Shown: piece by piece, positions 17,153-25,960 of the stretch
Position numbering within the stretch: the first letter of the stretch is position 1
Layout: each line of letters opens with the position of its first letter
Assembly: GCF_005887095.1 (NCBI RefSeq)
Contig: NZ_PNCI01000059.1
Location: forward strand, 1 to 56,970
Source: Pseudoalteromonas rubra
GTDB lineage: Bacteria > Pseudomonadota > Gammaproteobacteria > Enterobacterales > Alteromonadaceae
Direction: 5' to 3'
Length of the DNA stretch: 56,970 bases
Notes under the pieces: model-generated
The model's input: only the letters and a program-made list of their open reading frames with translations
Database searches by the model: none
What the model was told of the DNA's origin: nothing
Program-made: the position numbers and the translations under genes

Positions 17153-18184
17153 ATGATTAAGGTATTGATAGTTGACGACTCCCCATCACTCAGAGCGATA
17201 TTAACGGCGGTTTTGGAGGCTGCCGATGACATTAAGGTGGTTGGCGCAGCAGAAGACCCCTATCAGGCACGAGACATGATTAAGCAGCTGAACCCAGATG
17301 TGTTAACACTCGATATAGAAATGCCAAAAATGAACGGGCTGAGTTTTCTTAAAAATCTTATGCGATTACGCCCCATGCCCGTGATTATGCTGTCGACTTT
17401 AACGCAACAAGGATCGCCCGCCACACTGGAAGCGCTTGAATTGGGTGCAATCGACTTTATTGCCAAACCCACCTCAAATGTCGCTGAAAAGCTCACTGCC
17501 TACGCAGAAACGCTACATCAGAAAATAAGAATTGCTCGCCAGGCCAATCTCTACGCATTTCGTGCAGAAAAAGATACCAGTCAAATGCCGGTGTCTCAGC
17601 ATACACAGTTTAAAAGCAGTGCCGTATTGGCACTAGGGGCATCTACCGGTGGTACCGAAGCGCTGCGTGAAGTGTTGGTGCGCTTACCCAAGCATTGCCC
17701 CCCCGTCGTTATAGCACAGCATATACCACCGGTGTTTAGTACCTCGTTTGCGCTGCGTATGGACCGTTGTTGTGATGTACATGTGAAAGAAGCCGAGGAT
17801 GGTGATGTCCTTATGCCCGGCCATGTGTTTATTGCACCGGGAGACATGCACCTCAAAATCGTTCAAAAAGGCGGGCGCTTGCAATGCCAGCTCTGTCAGA
17901 GCGAGAAAGTTAATCGTCATCGGCCATCTGTTGATGTGTTGTTCGATTCTTTGATGCCGTGGGCAAAACAAGTGAGTGCAGGCCTGCTAACCGGTATGGG
18001 CAGTGATGGTGCTGCAGCTTTATTACGTCTGAGAGAGGGCGGAGCAAAAACGTTGGCTCAGGATGAAGCCACATCGGTTGTGTGGGGCATGCCCCGAGCC
18101 GCCGTTGAACTGCAGGCGGCTGAGAAAGTGGTCCCCTTGTCTAAAGTGACAATGGAGTTGCTTAATGCTGTGAAGCGTCAGTAA
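17153..18184 (+). CDS. cheB: Chemotaxis methylesterase/deamidase CheB
   Basis: CheB removes receptor methyl groups when phosphorylated by CheA, closing the adaptation loop. The 343-residue protein has a receiver domain (Asp8, Asp9, phospho-acceptor Asp54), a linker, and an esterase domain with the catalytic triad Ser164 (GASTGG), His190 (AQHIP) and Asp285 (GMGSDG). It is the last gene of the chemosensory operon. Its final 23 bases overlap the convergent deacetylase gene. Confidence 0.97.
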   Translation: MIKVLIVDDSPSLRAILTAVLEAADDIKVVGAAEDPYQARDMIKQLNPDVLTLDIEMPKMNGLSFLKNLMRLRPMPVIMLSTLTQQGSPATLEALELGAIDFIAKPTSNVAEKLTAYAETLHQKIRIARQANLYAFRAEKDTSQMPVSQHTQFKSSAVLALGASTGGTEALREVLVRLPKHCPPVVIAQHIPPVFSTSFALRMDRCCDVHVKEAEDGDVLMPGHVFIAPGDMHLKIVQKGGRLQCQLCQSEKVNRHRPSVDVLFDSLMPWAKQVSAGLLTGMGSDGAAALLRLREGGAKTLAQDEATSVVWGMPRAAVELQAAEKVVPLSKVTMELLNAVKRQ

Positions 18185-19208
18185 CGACCCAAGGTTGTGA
18201 GTACCAATAGAACTGTCCGCTAAAGCGTTTAGACGGCGCAGTACAGTTGTATCTCGAACGGCCACTAGACAAAGGTTTGGGGGTTGTAATGGTCACGGTC
18301 TTTTCTCCCTGCCAAGTCAAATCGGCTTTGCCTAACCCTGAAACAAAACAAGCAAACTGGTTTTGGTAGAAATCCATTTCTTTAAAAGTCAGCGTGATTG
18401 ATGGGGTTCGATTATCCGTGACCGAGTCCTGGTAGTCAGCTTTTGCAAGTGAAAATGCCAGTGAATACAGTTTGGTTTTTAAGGTGCTGAGATTGGCATA
18501 AATGCCGGATGCAGGAAACCGTGGCAGCCGGGTAAAGTCTGAGTCTGGCCCCACAGCACCAGAATGTTGGCCAATCCCGACCAGGCCAAGTTCCGCGACC
18601 AGATCCTGTAAAGGGCGATCGAACTCGCCGTAGGGATAAGCTATGTAAGGTAAGTCATGACCTATTTCTTCTTTGATCCTGGCCTGTGACCAGACCAAAT
18701 CCTGACGGATCCGGCTACGCCATTGTGCCTGGCTTTCTCCTGCCTTTTTGAGGTGTAAATAGTCATGTTGCGCACTGTGATTGGCGATTAATGCGCCGCG
18801 TTTTGACAGTTGTCGTAGCTGTGGCCAGCTCATAACGTAGCCTTTCTTTTCATCGATAAGCTTAGGATTTACGAAAATTGTGTAAGGGTAGCCAAACTGT
18901 TCAAGTATCGGTGCGGCGGCTTCCATATTGTTTAGATAGCCATCATCAAAGGTGATGGCGACTGTTTTAGGTGGCAGGGTTTTTCCTGCTTGTAGCTGCT
19001 GAATCAGTTCATCTAGCGCGATGACTGAGAACTGCTCCGACTTAAGAAAATTCAGGTGCTGGCGAAAAGTAGCTTCACTGACACTGGTCACCGCCGGCAG
19101 TTTTTCACTGACATGATGATATTGTAGAATGACCGCGGCCAGGCCTGTTCGGGTATTAAATAAAACGAGTATAAGAACTAAAACATGAAACCACTTAATC
19201 GAGCGCAT
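18162..19208 (-). CDS. Secreted polysaccharide deacetylase family protein
   Basis: A NodB-type deacetylase of 348 residues with an N-terminal signal or anchor (MRSIKWFHVLVLILVLF). The metal-site motifs are ITFDDGY (first Asp pair) and NHSAQHDYL (the His-x3-His pair). Likely substrates are N-acetylated cell-wall or extracellular polysaccharides; the actual substrate is unknown. A C-terminal beta-rich region of about 90 residues with two cysteines follows the catalytic domain. An ATG at 19220 would add four residues. Either way its start overlaps the divergent MATE gene, and its end overlaps cheB. Confidence 0.88.
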   Translation of the reverse strand: MRSIKWFHVLVLILVLFNTRTGLAAVILQYHHVSEKLPAVTSVSEATFRQHLNFLKSEQFSVIALDELIQQLQAGKTLPPKTVAITFDDGYLNNMEAAAPILEQFGYPYTIFVNPKLIDEKKGYVMSWPQLRQLSKRGALIANHSAQHDYLHLKKAGESQAQWRSRIRQDLVWSQARIKEEIGHDLPYIAYPYGEFDRPLQDLVAELGLVGIGQHSGAVGPDSDFTRLPRFPASGIYANLSTLKTKLYSLAFSLAKADYQDSVTDNRTPSITLTFKEMDFYQNQFACFVSGLGKADLTWQGEKTVTITTPKPLSSGRSRYNCTAPSKRFSGQFYWYSQPWVVTDASQH

Positions 19209-20516
19209 ACTTCCCACCATTTTCAGTTGCTTGCTATTGCTGCTCCGATGATTTTATCAAATATTTCGGTGCCCCTGTTAGGGTTAGTTGATACTGCTGT
19301 GATTGGTCATTTGAGTGATGCATATTACCTTGCCGGGATAGCGCTGGGCTCTGGCAGTATTGCTTTGCTGTTCTGGCTGGCCAGTTTTCTGCGAATGAGT
19401 ACCACGGGGGAGATTGCTCAGGCACATGGTCAGCAGGATTCAGGCCGGGCGCTGCAGTCACTCTCAGCCAGTATGAGTTTTGCTCTGGTATTTTCTTTGT
19501 TGCTGATAGGGTGTACGCCTTGGTTGCTTGAGCTCATAGCGGTGTTGTCCGGTGCAACGTCTCAGGTGCTTGAGCAAGCCGAGGTATACTTCTCCATTAG
19601 AATTTATAGTGCGCCAGCGGCCATGCTAAACCTGGTGATGCTTGGGTTTATGTTGGGGATGCAATACGGGCGTGGTCCTTTCTATGTGGTGCTGTTTACT
19701 AATATCGTTAATATAGTGCTGGATGTATTGTTTGTGGTGGTGCTGGATTTTGCCGTTGCAGGTGCCGCCTGGGCATCAGTGATTGCAGACTATTCGGCGC
19801 TGGTGTTGTCTTGTTGTTTGCTTCGCAAGGTGCTGAACGACGCTGGCTGGCAGTGGCAGCTCAAAGTTCCTCACCGACAAGAAGTACAGCGTCTGCTGCA
19901 TCTGAATCGTGATATCTTCATTCGTTCACTCATGCTGCAGCTGTGTTTCAGCTTTATGACCTTTTATGGTGCAAGACTGGGCGAAGATATTCTGGCTGCC
20001 AATGCGGTATTGCTGAATTTCCTGATGCTGGTGAGCTTTGCGATGGATGGCATTGCCTATGCGGTCGAAGCTAAAGTCGGGCAGGCAAAAGGAGCCCGGG
20101 ATCTGACTATGTTAAGGCGCTGGGTCCGGATCAGCTGCTTCTGGGCTGGTTGCTTTGCACTGTTATACACGGGGGTATTTACCCTTTTTGGTCCGTTTGT
20201 AATTGGCTTATTGACCGATATTCCTGCTGTTATCGATACTGCGCAAATATATTTGCCCTGGTTGATAGTGCTTCCATTGATTGCAACAAGCTGCTTTTTG
20301 TTTGATGGTGTTTTCGTAGGTCTGACCCGCGCAAAAGAAATGCGCAACAGTATGTTATTGTCTGCTGTGCTTGGGTTCTTCGTGCCGTTCTGGCTGGTTC
20401 AGCATTGGGGGAATCATGGCTTATGGTTTGCCATGAGCTGCTTTATGGCACTGAGGGGGCTGACCCTGATACTCAAGTTCCGGCAGTTGAGTGTCAGACA
20501 GCAGTTACTGGAGTAG
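19185..20516 (+). CDS. MATE family efflux transporter (DinF-like)
   Basis: A 443-residue polytopic membrane protein with about 12 helices. The N-terminus (APMILSNISVPLLGLVDTAVIGHL) closely matches DinF of E. coli, a MATE transporter that sits next to lexA there. Here it lies about 18 kb from lexA. MATE proteins export organic cations or oxidised compounds using Na+ or H+; the substrate here is unknown. Its first bases overlap the start of the divergent deacetylase. No SOS box is seen before it. Confidence 0.92.
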   Translation: MKPLNRAHTSHHFQLLAIAAPMILSNISVPLLGLVDTAVIGHLSDAYYLAGIALGSGSIALLFWLASFLRMSTTGEIAQAHGQQDSGRALQSLSASMSFALVFSLLLIGCTPWLLELIAVLSGATSQVLEQAEVYFSIRIYSAPAAMLNLVMLGFMLGMQYGRGPFYVVLFTNIVNIVLDVLFVVVLDFAVAGAAWASVIADYSALVLSCCLLRKVLNDAGWQWQLKVPHRQEVQRLLHLNRDIFIRSLMLQLCFSFMTFYGARLGEDILAANAVLLNFLMLVSFAMDGIAYAVEAKVGQAKGARDLTMLRRWVRISCFWAGCFALLYTGVFTLFGPFVIGLLTDIPAVIDTAQIYLPWLIVLPLIATSCFLFDGVFVGLTRAKEMRNSMLLSAVLGFFVPFWLVQHWGNHGLWFAMSCFMALRGLTLILKFRQLSVRQQLLE

Positions 20517-20537
20517 GTAATCTAATGAGGAGGTGGG

Positions 20538-20810
20538 TTACTCCTCAAAGGCTTTTTTGGCTGCCGCTTTGGCTGCTTCGCGTGCCGATAGCACCTGAGA
20601 AAAACGGTTGGCGAAAATTCCCAGGTAACCATAACCTGCAACACCCAGCGCGGGTATCAGAACCATCACTCCAGGCAGTTGCAGCCAGGGCTGATAAAAA
20701 TAGCCTAAGGCAATGAGCACCATACTCAGAACAAATAACGCCAGCCCTGAGAGGAAGAATCGCAGGCTACGCTTAGGGTGCGACCCTAAGCGATATATTA
20801 AATACCGCAT
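20538..20810 (-). CDS. Small inner-membrane protein of unknown function
   Basis: A 90-residue protein with a basic N-terminus, two hydrophobic helices (about 16-38 and 44-66) and an Ala/Lys-rich C-terminal helix (SAREAAKAAAKKAFEE). I do not recognise a named family. It lies 6 bases after the nfuA stop on the same strand, so it is probably co-transcribed with nfuA. Confidence 0.75.
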   Translation of the reverse strand: MRYLIYRLGSHPKRSLRFFLSGLALFVLSMVLIALGYFYQPWLQLPGVMVLIPALGVAGYGYLGIFANRFSQVLSAREAAKAAAKKAFEE

Positions 20811-20816
20811 ACGGAT

Positions 20817-21392
20817 TTAATAGTAGGAGTGATCGCCCCGTGAGTGTTCGGTGATGTCACGGACACCGGTGATTTCCTCGAACTTAGCGATCATTTCTTT
20901 TTCGATACCCTCTTTGAGTGTGACATCGATCATAGAGCAGCCGTTACAACCGCCGCCAAATTGTAATACGGCAATGCCCTCGGCCGTGATTTCAACCAGG
21001 CTGACCTGGCCACCGTGATTGGCTAATTGAGGGTTTACTTCGGTCACCAGCATATGCTCGACACGCTCTTCCAGTGACGCATTGTTGCTGAGCTTTTTCG
21101 CTTTAGCGTTAGGCGCTTTAAGGGTCAGCTGGCTGCCCATTTTATCAGTGACAAAGTCGATCTCTGCTTCTTCAAGGAATGGTGCACTTTCTGCGTCGAC
21201 AACGGCATCAAATCCATTGAATGGTAAGCGGATATCGCTGTCTTCAACGGCATCGGCTGGACAATATGAAACGCCACATTCAGCCTGAGCTGTACCTGGG
21301 TTTACGACGAATACGCGAATGTTTGTACCATCGGCTTGGTCGGCCAATAGCTTGGCAAAGTGTGACTGAGCTGTCTCTGAAATTGTGATCAT
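20817..21392 (-). CDS. nfuA: Fe-S cluster biogenesis/repair protein NfuA
   Basis: NfuA carries a [4Fe-4S] cluster and delivers it to apo-enzymes under oxidative stress or iron limitation. At 191 residues it is the same length as in E. coli. It has a degenerate A-type domain (about 1-95) and an Nfu domain whose cluster ligands are the cysteines of GGGCNGCSMID. An IscR-type site lies just upstream. In E. coli nfuA also neighbours the comF-like gntX and bioH, both of which are in this window. Confidence 0.96.
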   Translation of the reverse strand: MITISETAQSHFAKLLADQADGTNIRVFVVNPGTAQAECGVSYCPADAVEDSDIRLPFNGFDAVVDAESAPFLEEAEIDFVTDKMGSQLTLKAPNAKAKKLSNNASLEERVEHMLVTEVNPQLANHGGQVSLVEITAEGIAVLQFGGGCNGCSMIDVTLKEGIEKEMIAKFEEITGVRDITEHSRGDHSYY

Positions 21393-21402
21393 AATCTACG
21401 CT

Positions 21403-21427
21403 ATACTTGACTAAATTACTCGGTTAA
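21403..21427 (-). promoter_or_regulatory. IscR-type binding site upstream of nfuA
   Basis: The 25 bases fit the type 1 IscR consensus (ATA-S-YY-GACT-RWWW-YAGTC-RR-STAT) at 22 positions, including GACTAAATTA-TC. The site is 11-35 bases before the nfuA start codon and would cover its promoter. E. coli nfuA is known to be controlled by IscR. The consensus is from memory. Confidence 0.65.
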
Positions 21428-21547
21428 TCCCTATGATACTCCCCTCATCTTGTTGTAGCTAGTGTTGGGCGTAAAAATTTGCAGCAACTCGAGCCTCATT
21501 GCTAGCGTACTGGCTGGTTAAAAATTGCCGGAGTAGATGGAGTAACT

Positions 21548-24082
21548 ATGTATCGCCTGTTAATCGCGCTGTGTGTGTTGAGTTTGCAACTCAGCGCCAA
21601 GCCACTGAGTTTTTATTTTGATGACACACAACAATTTGACCCACTCATTCCAAAACCACATGAGGTGCTGGGGTATGAAGTCGGAGAGTGGCATGTGCGC
21701 CCGGAGCAATTGGTACACTACTTAAGCAAGTTGGCAGAGGCCAGCCCGCGGGTAACGATAAAGACCATAGGTCACAGCCATGAACACCGGCCACTGGTAT
21801 TACTGACGATCACCAATGAAAAACGGCTTAAAGACATAGAAGCAGTAAAAAGTGCACACCTCACTGCGCTGCAACAGTCACAGCCCCGTAAAGAGGCGCC
21901 GGCCATTGTCTGGCTCGGTTATAGTGTTCACGGCAATGAACCGTCGGGCAGTAACACGGCCATGCTGGTGGCTTACTATCTGGCGGCTGCTCAGGGGGAG
22001 AAAATAGAGGCCCTATTGCGCGATACTGTGATATTGCTAGACCCATCACTGAATCCGGACGGATTGGCGCGTTTTGCTAATTGGGCGAATAGTCATCGCG
22101 GCCAGGTACTGTCAAGCGACCCGCAACACAGAGAGCATGTTGAAGGCTGGCCCTCTGGCAGAACCAATCACTATTGGTTTGATTTAAATCGGGACTGGCT
22201 GTTGCTGCAACATCCCGAGTCACAGGCACGGATCGCGGCATTTCATGAGTGGAAGCCTAATGTCTTGGCTGATTTTCACGAAATGGGACCTAACTCAAGC
22301 TACTTTTTCCAGCCTGGGATCCCATCGCGCACGCATCCACTGACGCCCGAGCGTAACCAAAGTTTAACTGCGGCCATTGGTCAGTTTCATGCAGATGCAC
22401 TGGACCAGACCGGTCAGCTGTATTTTACTCAGGAGAGTTTTGACGACTTTTACTATGGCAAAGGATCAACCTACCCGGATATTAATGGCTCTGTGGGTAT
22501 TTTGTTTGAGCAAGCCAGTAGCCGTGGCCATGCACAGGAGACCATTAATGGCTTGCTGACCTTTCCACAGACGATCAAGAACCAGCTTATTACTTCATTT
22601 TCAACAATTCAGGGAGCGGCTGCTAACCGTCAGGCACTACTTGATTACCAGCAGCACTTTTATTCAAGTGCGCTCAAAGAAGCAAAACAACAAGACTTTC
22701 AGGGATATGTGGTGTCGGCTGGTAAAGATCTATATCGGTTAAAGCAGTTTGTTGCGTTATTGAACCAGCATCAGGTGAAGGCGTATCGGCTGGAAAAACC
22801 ATTAAAGGTTAAAACACATCAATTTAAGGCTGGGGATCTTTACATCCCACTGGCGCAGCCTCAGGTTCGCCTCATCCTGGCCATGTTCAGCGAACAAACG
22901 CATTTTAAGGACAATACATTTTACGATGTATCGGGATGGACCTTGCCATATGCCTATGACCTGGACTTTGCGCAGGTCGCCAGTAGTTGGGGTCTGAATG
23001 TCAGTGACACTCAGTGGCAGCCGGCCGCCTTGAGTGAACCAGAGCCGATGTCTGATAAAGCGTACGCTTATGCCTTTTCATGGCAGCATTATCTGGCACC
23101 TAAGTTACTTAACCAGCTATTGACACAAGGGCTGGAAGCGCGGGTCGCATTGCAGTCATTCACTGCCAAACTGGCAAACGGAGAGCAACATTTTGATGCC
23201 GGCACGGTTGTGATCCCTGCGGGGCTGCAACACCAGCATGACTGGCAGCACTTGCTGACAAAGCAGGCAAGGGAACTCGGTATTCCCCTTACAACTATCA
23301 GCTCGGGTCTGACGCCCCAGGGGATCGATTTAGGTTCCCGTCGTATGATGCCACTGCACAAGCCTGAAGTATTATTGGTGGGTGGTCAGGGTACCAGTCA
23401 GTATGAGGTGGGCGAAGTCTGGTACCATCTCGACAGGCATGTGGGGATTGCCCCCAGCATCATTGAACTAAATCGTCTTGAACGGGTTGACCTGAGTCGC
23501 TATAGCCACATTGTGCTGGCCGATGGGCGCTATTCAGCGCTGAGTAAAAAAGCGCAAGCTGCTATTATCAGTTGGGTCCATAAAGGCGGTGTTATCTGGG
23601 GTCATAAGCGCGGTGCGCAGTGGCTGATCGAGCACCAGTTGCTCAATGCCAAGGTCATCGGCAGTAAAGAAATGCGCGAGGCGTTTGATACCAAGGGACT
23701 GCGTTTTGAAGACAAAGAGCAACTGGCTGCACAACAAAGAATTGCAGGTGCCATTTTTGAGACACGCTTAGATCTGTCCCATCCACTGGCCTTTGGTTTT
23801 GACAATCACATCTTGCCAGTATTCAAAAACAGCACCTGGGTGATTGAGCCCAATGAAGCCCCGTTCCTCGATGTGGCTGTGTATCAACAACAGCCGCTAC
23901 TTGCGGGTTATGCTGACGAGCGGAATGTCTCACAAATCGCAAAATCAGCAGCACTGGTCGCTGACAGCTATGGAAATGGGGTGGTAATAGCGATGACGGA
24001 CAACCCTGTGTTTCGTGGTTTCTGGTATGGCAGCAGCCGACTGTTTAATAATGCGCTCTTTTTCGCACAAGCAGTTCATTAG
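21548..24082 (+). CDS. Secreted M14 family zinc carboxypeptidase
   Basis: An 844-residue hydrolase with a signal peptide (MYRLLIALCVLSLQLSA). The M14 zinc site is visible: His and Glu in SVHGNEPSG, and the later His in LADFHEMG. The catalytic glutamate is in GILFEQASSRG, and the substrate-binding Asn-Arg is in FDLNRDW. The catalytic domain occupies about residues 40-350. The remaining 490 residues probably form a glutamine-amidotransferase-like and accessory domain found in large members of this family. It is likely periplasmic or exported and may be type II secretion cargo, which is inference. It converges with comF, overlapping by 4 bases. Confidence 0.92.
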   Translation: MYRLLIALCVLSLQLSAKPLSFYFDDTQQFDPLIPKPHEVLGYEVGEWHVRPEQLVHYLSKLAEASPRVTIKTIGHSHEHRPLVLLTITNEKRLKDIEAVKSAHLTALQQSQPRKEAPAIVWLGYSVHGNEPSGSNTAMLVAYYLAAAQGEKIEALLRDTVILLDPSLNPDGLARFANWANSHRGQVLSSDPQHREHVEGWPSGRTNHYWFDLNRDWLLLQHPESQARIAAFHEWKPNVLADFHEMGPNSSYFFQPGIPSRTHPLTPERNQSLTAAIGQFHADALDQTGQLYFTQESFDDFYYGKGSTYPDINGSVGILFEQASSRGHAQETINGLLTFPQTIKNQLITSFSTIQGAAANRQALLDYQQHFYSSALKEAKQQDFQGYVVSAGKDLYRLKQFVALLNQHQVKAYRLEKPLKVKTHQFKAGDLYIPLAQPQVRLILAMFSEQTHFKDNTFYDVSGWTLPYAYDLDFAQVASSWGLNVSDTQWQPAALSEPEPMSDKAYAYAFSWQHYLAPKLLNQLLTQGLEARVALQSFTAKLANGEQHFDAGTVVIPAGLQHQHDWQHLLTKQARELGIPLTTISSGLTPQGIDLGSRRMMPLHKPEVLLVGGQGTSQYEVGEVWYHLDRHVGIAPSIIELNRLERVDLSRYSHIVLADGRYSALSKKAQAAIISWVHKGGVIWGHKRGAQWLIEHQLLNAKVIGSKEMREAFDTKGLRFEDKEQLAAQQRIAGAIFETRLDLSHPLAFGFDNHILPVFKNSTWVIEPNEAPFLDVAVYQQQPLLAGYADERNVSQIAKSAALVADSYGNGVVIAMTDNPVFRGFWYGSSRLFNNALFFAQAVH

Positions 24083-24753
24083 GCTGGCGTCAGACATGTA
24101 GCACATGCCCAGATCTGTTCAGCGCCAGCGCGTTGGCAGAGCTGGGCAGCTGCATTTAGGGTTGCCCCAGTGGTGATCACATCATCAACCAACACAACAC
24201 GCCTGCCAACCAGTGTTCCCGATAAGGTAAAAGCCTGGCGCTGGTTTTGCAATCTTGCCCTGCGATTCATCGATTGCTGGGGTCGGGTCATACGTTTTGA
24301 TAATACAGGTAGAATCGATAGCTGGGGTTCAAGTACTTGGCCCCAGGTCTGCATCACCTGATTAAAACCACGGTTGATCAAACGGTGTCTGGGCAAAGGG
24401 ATAATAATAGCGGCATCAACATCAATCAGTTGCTCCTCACAGTAGCACTGCCACTGGTGCGCAATGACCTGACGTAGCAAGCAGGCTGCATGGTTTCTCT
24501 GATGCAGTTTTAACTCACACAGCCAACGTTTCAGTGCGCCACGATACCACCCACAGGCGATCAGCCCATCACAGCAAGGTAAGCTAAACTGCGCTTGTAT
24601 ATCCGGGCGAAATAGCAGGTTCCCCTCTGCAGGCGAGAAAAGTGGCAGGGCCTCCAGGCATGATGCGCACAGGCCAGTGGTTTCCATTGGACTGCGGCAA
24701 CAGGCGCACTGGCAGGGGAACAGAGTCTGCGTGATTACACGGGATAATGACAT
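24079..24753 (-). CDS. comF: ComF family phosphoribosyltransferase-like protein (GntX)
   Basis: A 224-residue ComF-type protein. The N-terminus has paired cysteines (CQCACC and CASC) forming a likely zinc site. The C-terminal half has the PRPP-binding loop VVLVDDVITTGAT. ComF proteins are needed for DNA uptake in competent bacteria. In E. coli the orthologue gntX sits beside bioH and nfuA, as here. The ATG at 24753 is chosen for the family N-terminus and a GGAAAG ribosome site; an ATG at 24780 would add nine residues. Confidence 0.9.
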   Translation of the reverse strand: MSLSRVITQTLFPCQCACCRSPMETTGLCASCLEALPLFSPAEGNLLFRPDIQAQFSLPCCDGLIACGWYRGALKRWLCELKLHQRNHAACLLRQVIAHQWQCYCEEQLIDVDAAIIIPLPRHRLINRGFNQVMQTWGQVLEPQLSILPVLSKRMTRPQQSMNRRARLQNQRQAFTLSGTLVGRRVVLVDDVITTGATLNAAAQLCQRAGAEQIWACATCLTPA

Positions 24754-24810
24754 TGCTTTCCATCCTTGAATCGCTATCATAGCGACAAGTTTGGTTGAGG
24801 AAGTGAGTTA

Positions 24811-25548
24811 ATGCAAAGCGAAATTGTCTTATTGCACGGCTGGGGAATGAATAAACAGGTATGGCAGCTGAGCGTTGAAGCGCTTCAGCAAGCACAAGCT
24901 TTGCCTGTCCGTGCGGTGAATTTACCTGGCTTTGGCGGTGCGGCGTTTCCTGAGCACATCTCCACCTTAGATGAGGTTGCGGATGACATTGCAGCTCAGT
25001 TGGGTAATGGCTCAGTGCTGGTAGGTTGGTCGTTGGGTGGACTTGTGGCCCTCAACCTGGCGCATCGATATCCGGAAAAAGTCGCTAAACTTGTGCTGGT
25101 GGCATCTAATCCCTTCTTCGTTGAGCAACCAGACTGGCCTGGGATAAAACCGAAAGTACTGGCAGGGTTTAAACAAGCACTGGCCGATGACAGCGCCAAA
25201 ACCATAGAGCGGTTTCTCGCGATTCAGGCGATGGGCAGCGAACATGCCCGGGATGACATCAAACAATTGCGTCAGCTGTTAAGCCTGCTACCAGCCCCGC
25301 ACCCTAAAGCACTCAGCCTTGGGCTGGATGCATTGCAGGGCTGTGACTACCGCGCTTATTTAGGTGCACTCCGTCAGCCTGTCTTTGGTTTTTTTGGTCG
25401 TCTCGATACACTGATACCGAGTGATGTGATTGAGAGAATGGCTACACTTAATCCGCAGTTTAAGGCGTTTACTTTCCCCAGAGCATCACACGCGCCGTTT
25501 ATTTCCCATAAAGATGAGTTTGTTACTCATTTAAAATCAATTCTTTAG
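24811..25548 (+). CDS. bioH: Pimeloyl-ACP methyl ester carboxylesterase BioH
   Basis: BioH hydrolyses the methyl ester of pimeloyl-ACP, ending pimelate chain building for biotin. The 245-residue alpha/beta hydrolase has the opening LLHGWGMNKQVW, nucleophile Ser in VGWSLGGL, acid Asp in GRLDTLIP and His in RASHAPFIS. No other bio gene is in the window. It is divergent from comF with a short spacer and is followed by a terminator. Confidence 0.94.
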   Translation: MQSEIVLLHGWGMNKQVWQLSVEALQQAQALPVRAVNLPGFGGAAFPEHISTLDEVADDIAAQLGNGSVLVGWSLGGLVALNLAHRYPEKVAKLVLVASNPFFVEQPDWPGIKPKVLAGFKQALADDSAKTIERFLAIQAMGSEHARDDIKQLRQLLSLLPAPHPKALSLGLDALQGCDYRAYLGALRQPVFGFFGRLDTLIPSDVIERMATLNPQFKAFTFPRASHAPFISHKDEFVTHLKSIL

Positions 25549-25560
25549 TTTTCTACAATG

Positions 25561-25595
25561 GAAAAAGCGGCAATTTTTTGCCGCCTTTACTTTAT
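25561..25595 (+). terminator. Rho-independent terminator after bioH
   Basis: Arms GCGGCAA (25567-25573) and TTGCCGC (25578-25584) with a TTTT loop, preceded by A-rich and followed by T-rich sequence. Confidence 0.75.
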
Positions 25596-25651
25596 TTCGT
25601 CTATAAATTGAGCAATAATTAATGTGAGATTTTCTAACTTTAGGGCGAAAT

Positions 25652-25960
25652 ATGGCAGTCAATGATATCCTCAATGCAGGTGTTCAGGGTTTTGAGTTTG
25701 CCCGCCAAAGTGCCGAGCAAGCCGCAGCCGATATTAACAAGGCAACACTGGACCAGCAAAGTGAGCAACAGGTTGCTCAGCAACGTCAACTCCAGGGCGC
25801 ATCCAGTAATGAAGGCGTCACTGCGCCTGTGGGACAACCCCCCAGGTTAGACGAAGCTGTGGTTGACCTAAAAGTAGCAGAATTTAACGCCAAAGCGAAC
25901 GCGCAGACCATTCGCACAGCCGACGAAGTATTGGGTACTTTGATTGATATTAAAGTGTAA
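25652..25960 (+). CDS. Orphan small protein resembling flagellar axial-protein termini
   Basis: A 102-residue protein with no named function. Its C-terminal 35 residues (ending TADEVLGTLIDIKV) closely resemble the C-terminal helix shared by flagellar rod and hook proteins (Flg_bbr_C, as in QTADEMLQTLLNL). The N-terminus (DILNAGVQGFEFARQSAE) resembles the N-terminal helix of the same proteins. The middle is a Gln/Ala-rich linker. It could be a minimal axial-like or secreted helical protein. It lacks a signal peptide, lies far from any flagellar operon in the window, and overlaps the next gene by one base. Confidence 0.8.
   Translation: MAVNDILNAGVQGFEFARQSAEQAAADINKATLDQQSEQQVAQQRQLQGASSNEGVTAPVGQPPRLDEAVVDLKVAEFNAKANAQTIRTADEVLGTLIDIKV

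Noticed and set aside
20526..20557. Weak hairpin after the MATE gene, with TGAGGAG/CTCCTCA arms and a later T-run
   Set aside because: The T-run is five bases from the stem and the arms overlap the end of the convergent small membrane-protein gene. Too weak to annotate.
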